64,000 nucleotides of DNA from Tretioscincus oriximinensis (Eukaryota; Chordata; Lepidosauria; Squamata; Gymnophthalmidae). Within the stretch, counting starts at the first letter, position 1, and each line of letters begins with the position of its first letter. Location: NCBI GenBank assembly GCA_022410635.1, contig JAJVDF010000019.1, positions 526,422 to 590,421 of the forward strand. Direction: 5' to 3'. The position numbers were made by a program, and so were the translations under genes. This document shows positions 57,266-64,000 of this stretch, in pieces. The notes under the pieces are model-generated. The model did no database searches. It was given only the letters and a program-made list of their open reading frames with translations, and was not told where the DNA came from.

Positions 57266-57416
57266 GGAGAGAGGTGAGCACCCTCTGCTGGCCTCAGCTT
57301 CAGCCAATCCAGGTGAAGACAGAATAAAATGTGAGCCTTTGGTCAAAAAATAACCTTGTAATCCTCTCTGAGTCCCAAGAGCAGATTCTTCCTCCTCCCA
57401 CTCCTCTCCTTCTTCA
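57266..57416 (+). repeat. SINE copy with internal deletion
   Basis: GAGAGGTGAGCACCCTCTGCTGGCC then a jump to AGAATAAAATGTGAGCC, CCTTGTAATCC, and a TTCCTCC-type tail. The central part of the SINE is missing. Confidence 0.65.
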
Positions 57417-57477
57417 CATAGTTCATTCAGTGGACATGGGGAGTATGGACATGTGATCCCAACAACCACATAGTAGA

Positions 57478-57816
57478 GTTCAAAGAAATATCTGCCTTAG
57501 TCTGGATCAGAAAGTGTAGCAGGCAGAGGCTTTGGAGCACTTTAGAAACTACCAAGAAAAAGGTATCAGCCTGAGCGTCCCCAGACAAATCTACTTCAGA
57601 CACTAGCAAGAAGATGATGAAGAAGTAGACTTGTCTATGACAGCTCATGCTGCCTATCTTCTTTTTTCCCCATTCCCACCCTCCAAACACTTTATTAATA
57701 TTCAACAATTTACAATAAACCTATTAAACATATCCAGCAAAGGGGCTAGAAAAGTAGGTGGCATCTGAAGAAGTGGACGTGCCTATGAAAGCTTAGTCCA
57801 CCTACTTTTCTACTGT
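57478..57816. mobile_element. Palindromic MITE, copy 5, left part
   Basis: TTCAAAGAAATATCTGCCTTAG is a diverged terminus. The family arms recur at 57610-57660 and 57737-57815 (AGCAAAGGGGCTAG, GGTGGCATCTGAAGAAGT, ATGAAAGCTTAG). Confidence 0.7.
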
Positions 57817-58207
57817 GAAGAAGAAGAAGAAGAAGAAAAAGAAGAAGAAAAAGAAAAAGAAAAAGAAGAAAAAGAAGAAAAAGAAGAAAAAGAAGAAAAA
57901 GAAGAAGAAGAAGAACTGGGTTCTTATACCCCGCTTTTCTCACCTTTCAAGGGGACTCAAAGCAGATTACAAGGGTATTTTGCCTGAAGGCTGACATTCT
58001 ATCTTCCCCACCAGGCTGTGGTGGTTCCCATGTATCTACTTGCAGTCAGTTGCAATTTCTTGCAATTCATGCTTTTGAATAGCTGGGTTGACTAGAGCTA
58101 CAGGCTAGTGGAAGGTGCTCACCCATCCCCACGTCCCACACAGTGCTTCGAAACCCCATCTCCCAACTGAGAGATGGATTCCTTAGTGACTGAGCTATCC
58201 ATGCCTG
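57817..58207 (-). repeat. tRNA-derived SINE with long GAA/AAAGAA tail, inserted in the MITE
   Basis: The tail at 57817-57916 mixes GAA and AAAGAA. The body follows from TTCTTATACCCCGCTTTTCTC to a head ending GACTGAGCTATCCATGCCTGC. MITE sequence resumes immediately afterwards. Confidence 0.93.
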
Positions 58208-58285
58208 CAGATTTAGTCTCTAAATGCTACTAACCCGTTTGCTGGACTTTCTACTAGATTAACATGGCTATTTCTCTGAAAATAT
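58208..58285. mobile_element. Palindromic MITE, copy 5, right part
   Basis: TTTAGTCTCTAAATGCTAC, TTTGCTGGACTTTCTACTAG, ATTAACATGGCTATTTCTCTGAAA: the family's right terminus. Confidence 0.85.
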
Positions 58286-58289
58286 TAGA

Positions 58290-60050
58290 CATATATACTA
58301 CCATATAATTATTATATTATAATTTGGTATCATAATTGATTCATAGTAGTCCATGTATGAATGGAATAAGTGAACCTGTTAGTTTATTAAGAAAACTGGT
58401 TTTTTAAAAAAAACTTTCTAAAAGAAATATATTAGGAACAAAAATAAACATCAAATCGAACTATAACAGTTGCAGTCCAGAAGATATTTTTTTACATTCA
58501 TTACTTAATTAACCTCACGGCAAATTTATTATGCGATAAAAGCATCTTATGAACATTATCTGAGCATTTGAATACAATTTGAGAGTTTAGGCTCATGTGT
58601 TTGAATCTTTTGAAACAAAAACTAATTTTTGAGTGTTATGCCTTGTGTTGGCAATGACTTGCATATTAAAATCTTCTCCATAACGAAGTCTTGTTTTGAT
58701 CTGTCAGAATTGTGTCTGGACAGAGATCAAAGAGAAACCTCCAGAGAATGCACCTGGATCATAGCTATTAACTTCATTTTATAAGTCTATCACAATGAAC
58801 TGTAACCCATACTATATTTTTAAAATGACTGAACTGGATATATTTCTCTCTTGCTATTCGTGAGAGTGCAATTCTACAAAAACAATGAAAATAACACAAG
58901 TTTGCAAATAGTTCCTAGGCTCCTTTATTTAACAAAGCACTGAAAACAGCTATTTGCTAATGCCAAACTGAAGAATATACATTTTTAATGTCACTTCCAT
59001 GTTGCTGATAGATAGGCAGAGTACCAGAACTTCTGTTGTGAATGCCAACTTTACAAATTAATTGGGACCAATTTTTTTGCTTGTAGAGTGGAGATTTGCA
59101 AAAAAGGAAGCATTTTTTTCGAACATTCAGCTTTAGGATAACTGCGTTTAGGGATAAAACTAAATTCTTGTAATGATGTTATCTTGTAAAGTGGAAGTTT
59201 GTAAAGTGAGCTTTATCTTTAGTGACAAGCCACTGTTCATAATGTCTGTCTCATTCACTTACCCATTTGACATTTCTACACCTTCTGCCATCTGTAATCC
59301 AAAGCAGTATCTGCACTAGCAAGTCTATGCACGTTTGCATGATGTCATTAGTCCTGACCAATCCCTGCCCTGCATACATCTGTAACAAATGCTTTAAATA
59401 AATTAAGAAATCCAGCAGAAATCTGTGAGATTAAAAGTGTTTCATCGTAGGTTTATTTAACATTTAAAGGGTAATGATTCTGCTGAATTTTTGTCCCAAT
59501 ATTAAAAGATTGTTTTTAAAAAACAAATCACATTTTAGCAGGGCATATCCCCATTCTACCATGTAAACCTACATTGATTTTAAAACAATTGTGATATATA
59601 AGAAAGGAAAAGATTTAATAGCATCCAAATGACTGCATATTCAGGCAATCACTGTGTTTGAGGCAGTTCAAAGTGGATGTTCATTCCATAAGCAAACTGC
59701 ACAAGTCAGAGACCACAGCATATTTTATGCATTTTGCCTAATGTGATTATGAGTAATAGAGGTGTTTCCAAAATCCAGCTAATAAAGCCATTATACCTCA
59801 CTGTCATGCACTATCGTCTATTCATATATAAAGCATGTAATTATTTTCAATATTTGTCGGGGACACAATTGTCACCAGCTCTTAAGCCAGAAATGTGCCA
59901 TCTTTTTTTGTAATTTGGTTATGTTTGGAAGATTTCACTGTCTTAGTTTNGCAGTGAAGTTAAAGCAATACTTGAAACTAGTGCCATCTGGTGGATACAA
60001 GGAACTAAAATTGTACTATTTGCCAAAGCTAGTTCTTAAAAAAGCATCAG
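58290..60050. other. Repeat-poor stretch in COL9A1 intron 4
   Basis: About 1.75 kb without a recognisable repeat, unusual for this window. It contains TTTGCATGATGTCATT (octamer/CRE-like, about 59333) and the palindrome ACAATTGT (59865-59872, a paired SOX-like core). No exon found. A possible conserved noncoding region. Confidence 0.3.
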
Positions 60051-60051
60051 A

Positions 60052-60685
60052 TAGGCTGCATTCTCATGGGGCTGAAAGAAATGCTTTTGAGACTTTTGAA
60101 GTGAATTCCGCCATTTTCCTTTGTTTCCAGTTCTATTTCAGCTCCATTTCATTGTCTGCACTAGATTTGCATTGGCTTCTGGAGTTAATGGCCACATTGG
60201 TTGATTGTCCTCTTTTTGGACTATCCTCTTTCCACGCTCTGTTCTGCATTTTTAAAAAAAAACGTGTGCCCGGGTTTTGCACAAATCCATAATTACAAAA
60301 TATTAATACAGATATACAGATATTTAGTTTTGTGCAAAACTAGAACTAACCCCCCCTCCCTCCTTAAAAATCACTGATGCTTCTTGGAAGTTAGAATAAA
60401 AGGGAGGCATAGTGGCAGTGAATAGCAGTGTTCACACAGAGATGCTCTTGGTATGGACAAATTGTAGCCAGAGTAGTTAGCCTGAATTGGGAAAAACTGC
60501 ATCAGTGTTGCTTTGAGGGAGAACTCCGTTACAGCAACATGTGATTTTGTGAACAACGAATCACGAAATCCCGTCCCCTGTGGATTATAGATGAACTGCA
60601 TGCACCCAGTGAAAAACCACACAGTTTTCGCTCCTGTTTAAATATCTGGACCATGAAGGACTGGAAGCCTACGCAGCCAGAATCT
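60052..60685. mobile_element. Nonautonomous DNA transposon, copy 2 of the 0.6-kb pair
   Basis: Collinear with 12610-13215. Ends are GGCTGCATTCTCA and ACGCAGCC. Confidence 0.65.
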
Positions 60686-60749
60686 GTCACTTGCCCATTC
60701 CTTCACTGCATTGGATTAAGGAAAGAAATGAAAAGCTAATTTACTATTC

Positions 60750-61160
60750 CTGTCTGGATATGTCAGCAACAAAGGCGGCCGCTGAGCACTCCACAGAAGG
60801 TTTGGTGACAGAGCAAAGAGCTATGTTGCCAATTTCTAGCTTCAGTAGTGACTCCGTTTCCCCATGGAAATCATCATGTTTGGGGACCTCCGCCCTCCAT
60901 TCTCCAAACATGGCAGCCAACAGAATGGCTCCTCCTTCATTCCCCTAGGCTGCTGGGAGAGGGGGCGGCATTGGTAGCTCCATGTTGGGGGAAAGGAGGG
61001 TGGAGTTCCCCCAACATAGTGATTCCCACAGGGAAACAGAGCCACTACTGAAGCTAGAAATCGGCAAAATAACTCTATGGGCTCCATCACTGAACACCCT
61101 GTGGACACTCAGCAGCTGGCGCTGCTCAGCAAGCTGCTCTGATATCGTTCCTAGAAAGCT
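60750..61160. repeat. Large foldback (inverted repeat)
   Basis: Arms of about 150-165 bp fold around an axis near 60948. GCTGAGCACTCCACAG, ATTTCTAGCTTCAGTAGTG, CCGTTTCCCC and CTCCGCCCTCCATTCTCC on the left mirror CTGTGGACACTCAGC, CACTACTGAAGCTAGAAAT, GGGAAACAG and GGAAAGGAGGGTGGAG on the right. The arms are clearly diverged, so it is old. Confidence 0.88.
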
Positions 61161-61164
61161 GGAA

Positions 61165-63050
61165 ATGCTGGCATTGTTTAACTAAAGTTTGTGTCTTCCT
61201 TTGGCTTTCAAAGGTTTTCATACTTTCACATGTAGAATTCACCACATTTTTCTTTTTGTTGCTAAATATATTCTTTTGGGCCACATACTCCTCCAATATG
61301 CCTGCTTTTGACCTGATTTAACCCACTTTGGTAGAACTAGATTAGTTTGATCTGTCTTAGGCCTTGTTTGCCCAGCGATTCATTTTGAAAGGGTATATTT
61401 TTCCAAAGAGCGATTGATCTGGTTGTAATTTAGTGGCTAATATTTGAGCTGATAAATAAACCATTTTACTACTTCCAAGGCTTCCATACAGCCTCACACC
61501 ATGTTTGCTGGTATGGCTGAGTGGGGATTTGAATCTATGAATTCTTTGCTTTGGTGATTTAACTATAATTCTACAACAGTTCTCAATTTTTCACTAGATT
61601 CCTCCTCAAGCTTAGTTTAAGAGATACAACTACTGCTTCTGACCTGCACTGCTAACCTAGAATCCTTCATTGGGTTTCAATACCAGGAATGTTAATTTCT
61701 GGTCATTAGAGCTCTTGGAATAAATTCCAAAACTCATGTGAGTTTCAGAGAGGTATAGTGCCTGTCCCAGAAAAGACCATCAAGATGTGGACAGTTGTAT
61801 TCTGACACAGCTGGATGTCTCCAGTCCCCACAAGAATCTGCCCCCGATGGGAAGGATCACCATGTGGAAGGAAAATTTCCAATACCTTTTCTTGCTCTAA
61901 TATGGAATTGTCTAGGATCACAAAATAATAGCAAGTATTGAAATAATATTTGATGCCATTTGGATATCAACATGGATGACTATGCAGAATGCCTCTGCTT
62001 TATAAGTGTTGATAAAGGAGAGAAAAAAAACACCTTAAGAGGTACTGTAGTGTTCATTTCTAAAAAAATATATCTCATCAGGGTTAATTTGCACCTTACT
62101 TTGATATGAATCTTATAGGATATAGCAATATCTATGCTTACAGCTGTAGCTAAGCTAAAAAATGAGACATGCATGCGAATTCTATGTTACTTGGCAAGAT
62201 TATGGATGAAACTAAATTATTATTCAGTGATTCCTATTTGCATATCTCCAGGGAAACCCTGAAAACTGATGTAAGAGTGAAAACAAGATTATCTGCTTTG
62301 CTTCACATTTTCCTCTTTCCAATAAGTAATACAAATTGAGTTATTTTTCATTGCATCTATTTGCCAGCACTAGTACATATCTTAGGAATGTTTTATTGAA
62401 CACTTAAATGGAGCATGATTACCGGAGAAATGAAACTAATGGCCTCTGTCCACAACCATATCAGTGTGTGAAGTCTGAGCATGCAAAGTTCAACCCCCTG
62501 TCATGTGTGACACGATTATTAAGTGCGTTTCATTGAAACAAGCAGGAGTTAGATTGGATTTACTGGTGGTACAGCTGTACAAAAACTGTGAATGCAGGAA
62601 AAATAACGGTTGCAGAACATTTACACTCCTGCCTTATCTGGACCATCTGTCCTGGATCAACAGAATATGCTTTGGGATGCAAAAATCAATTACCACACAA
62701 TCACTGTCATGGCACAGAGTTAGCTGAGATGGACGTCCTCCATTCCTGCCTTTTACTGCAAAGACTGTGTAATGAAAAACAAGATTTAACTCATATATAT
62801 ACCTAGATGTGGGACAAAATATGGAATATGTACGACTTGTTAATAATTTCTGACTGGAAATTAATTGCTTGTTTGGTTTGTTAAAACAACTTTAGCTGAT
62901 TAGTCTGGTCCATTGTGATTGCTTCACTATGAACACTGTCTTGTAGAATCTACATAGCTGTTGGCCCTGATGGCCTTATAGAATGGTACCAAGGTTACCA
63001 GAAGTAAGCAGGACAATAGTGCTGCACTTAGTCTAAGCAGGGCAATAGTG
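61165..63050. other. COL9A1 intron 4, mostly unassigned
   Basis: A MIR-like fragment (GGCTGAGTGGGGATTTGAA) lies at about 61514. Overlapping 74- and 72-codon frames near 62503-62806 have no recognisable domain. 63004-63052 holds a tandem pair of a 30-base unit containing CAATAGTGC. Confidence 0.4.
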
Positions 63051-63052
63051 CA

Positions 63053-63359
63053 GGCACAGATAGCTCAGTTGCTAAAGAATCCGTCTCTCAGCTGGGAGAT
63101 TGGGTTTCGAAGCCCTGTGTGGGACATGGGGAGGGGTGAGCATCTTTCACTAGCCTGTAGCTCTAGCCAACCCAGCTATTCAAAAGCAGGAACTGCAAGA
63201 AATTGCAACTGACTGCAAGTAGATACATGGGAACCACCAGAGTCTGGTGGGGAATACAGAATGTAAGCCTTCGGGCAAAATACCCTTGTAAGCCGCTTTG
63301 AGTCCCTTTGAAAGGTGAGAAAAGTGGGGTATAAGAACCCAGTTCTTCTTCTTCTTCTT
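63053..63359 (+). repeat. tRNA-derived SINE, reference full-length copy
   Basis: The head has RNA polymerase III promoter-like boxes: A box TAGCTCAGTTGC (63061-63072) and B box GGTTTCGAAGCC (63103-63114). A tRNA-unrelated body and a LINE-like 3' end GAGAAAAGTGGGGTATAAGAA follow, then (TTC)n. It is the most intact copy in the window. It is not a tRNA gene: the acceptor pairing and normal tRNA end are absent. Confidence 0.93.
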
Positions 63360-64000
63360 AAATAGGTGTGTTAAAGAAGAAATTTCAAGAGGTGCAACCT
63401 CTAATGTCTGCAACGTCTGTTGAAATTTCTTCTTTGAGACATCCTTTAAAGATGCATCACTGCTGTTCTGCTTTTTCTATGGTAATGGTGGTACTTACCA
63501 GGGAGATAGGAAACCAAGCAAGTTGTATGCTCACATGCATGGGATATGTTCTGTCTAGAGGAGCCATGAGTTACACATTGTGTGTTCTGATAATAAATGC
63601 TGCTGTTGAAACATCAATGGAAGCTAGGGGGAGTAACCTTTACACATTCCTCTGTTCCGAACCTCTGAAGTTGCAGCTGAGGAAGTGCTCAAGGTACACT
63701 GAGGGGAGAACAGGATTTTCACAGTTTCGTGCAACTCTGTCCTCTGCTCCTGACAATTGCTGCATCCAGATGAAGTCAAAGCCCCATAATTGTTTTGCAG
63801 TAGTATTTAATTTGCCAAATGTGATCATAAAGCCCTGGAATTTCAGGTTTACGGTAAATAATTCCTGGAGTGCTTTGATCCGGAATGTAAAAAACAGAAT
63901 GAATTATGATGTCTGGAGGCAGTCCACGTATTTGCTGTTAGCTTGTGCAGTATAGACCACTACTGTGGAGAGCTGAAAATCATCAGTACTGTTCAGGCAC
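63360..64000. other. COL9A1 intron 4, right edge
   Basis: A hairpin at 63373-63435 has 15-base perfect arms (AAAGAAGAAATTTCA / TGAAATTTCTTCTTT). A 195-codon + strand open frame (63368-63955) has no recognised domain. No NC4 exon 5 found. Confidence 0.4.

Larger units (their letters stand above)
48571..64000 (+). other. COL9A1: COL9A1 gene, 5' portion (exons 1-4 and introns, runs off the right edge)
   Basis: This is the visible extent of the gene from its start codon. Intron 1 is 228 bp. Intron 2 is 2,942 bp and holds a perfect palindrome, a LINE tail with an AATA repeat, and an L2 copy split by a SINE with a large TTC repeat. Intron 3 is 646 bp, a GC-AG intron holding an 11-bp tandem array. 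Intron 4 is at least 11.3 kb. Vertebrate COL9A1 also has an internal promoter further downstream that gives a short form without NC4; that part is outside this window, so these exons belong to the long form. In human the gene upstream of COL9A1 is FAM135A, pointing away; no exon of it was recognised here. Confidence 0.9.

Noticed and set aside
63053..63125. tRNA gene call
   Set aside because: A and B boxes are present, but this is the head of a dispersed SINE, with a tRNA-unrelated body and a TTC tail.
63368..63955. 195-codon + strand frame at the right edge
   Set aside because: No recognised domain and no similarity to COL9A1 NC4. It sits in intron 4, with its start in a SINE tail flank. 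I cannot rule it out fully without a protein search.
52683..64000. Search for COL9A1 exon 5
   Set aside because: No frame with the next NC4 motif flanked by splice sites was found. The exon most likely lies beyond the window.

Overview
This is vertebrate nuclear DNA, A+T-rich and packed with interspersed repeats. No compact prokaryote-style genes are present. The repeat mix points to a squamate reptile, possibly a gekkotan, but the species cannot be fixed from the sequence alone. It comprises CR1 LINEs whose 3' ends carry an 8-bp CATAAGAA-type tail, L2-like LINEs, a tRNA-derived SINE with a GAA/TTC tail, MIR-like CORE-SINEs, hAT- and mariner-like MITEs, and a chromodomain Ty3/gypsy element.

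The only host gene I can support is the 5' end of COL9A1 (collagen IX alpha-1), on the + strand in the last quarter of the window. Four short coding exons were found by joining reading frames across splice sites: 48571-48584, 48813-48883, 51826-51903 and 52550-52682. Together they encode the signal peptide and the first part of the NC4 (thrombospondin-N/laminin-G-like) domain, about 98 residues. The phases agree at all three junctions. The intron after exon 3 starts with GC instead of GT. The rest of NC4 and the collagen triple helix lie beyond the right edge, so 52683-64000 is intron 4 as far as it can be seen.

Layout: 1-48.2 kb is intergenic DNA upstream of COL9A1, made of repeat copies separated by unremarkable A+T-rich sequence. 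Landmarks are an L2-like RT remnant (1-735), CR1 copies (2.2, 11.7, 14.0-14.75, 29.8-30.5, 32.1-32.5 kb), a truncated gypsy element with its 3' LTR (19476-21865), foldback elements (27.65-28.55, 35.7, 44.0-44.25 kb) and a 328-bp hAT MITE with a recognisable target duplication (40345-40672). From 48.2 to 52.7 kb lie the COL9A1 promoter/5' UTR and exons 1-4. Their small introns hold an 81-bp-arm perfect palindrome, an L2 copy split by a SINE whose tail has grown to 49 uninterrupted TTC units, and an 11-bp-period tandem array. From 52.7 to 64 kb, intron 4 carries hAT-like elements (one with a G+C-rich tandem interior), a possible solo LTR, a SINE inserted inside a palindromic MITE, a large foldback and a full-length SINE.

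I found no undescribed multi-gene system. The most unusual material is structural DNA inside COL9A1 introns 2 and 3, around an exon 3 whose splice sites look weak.
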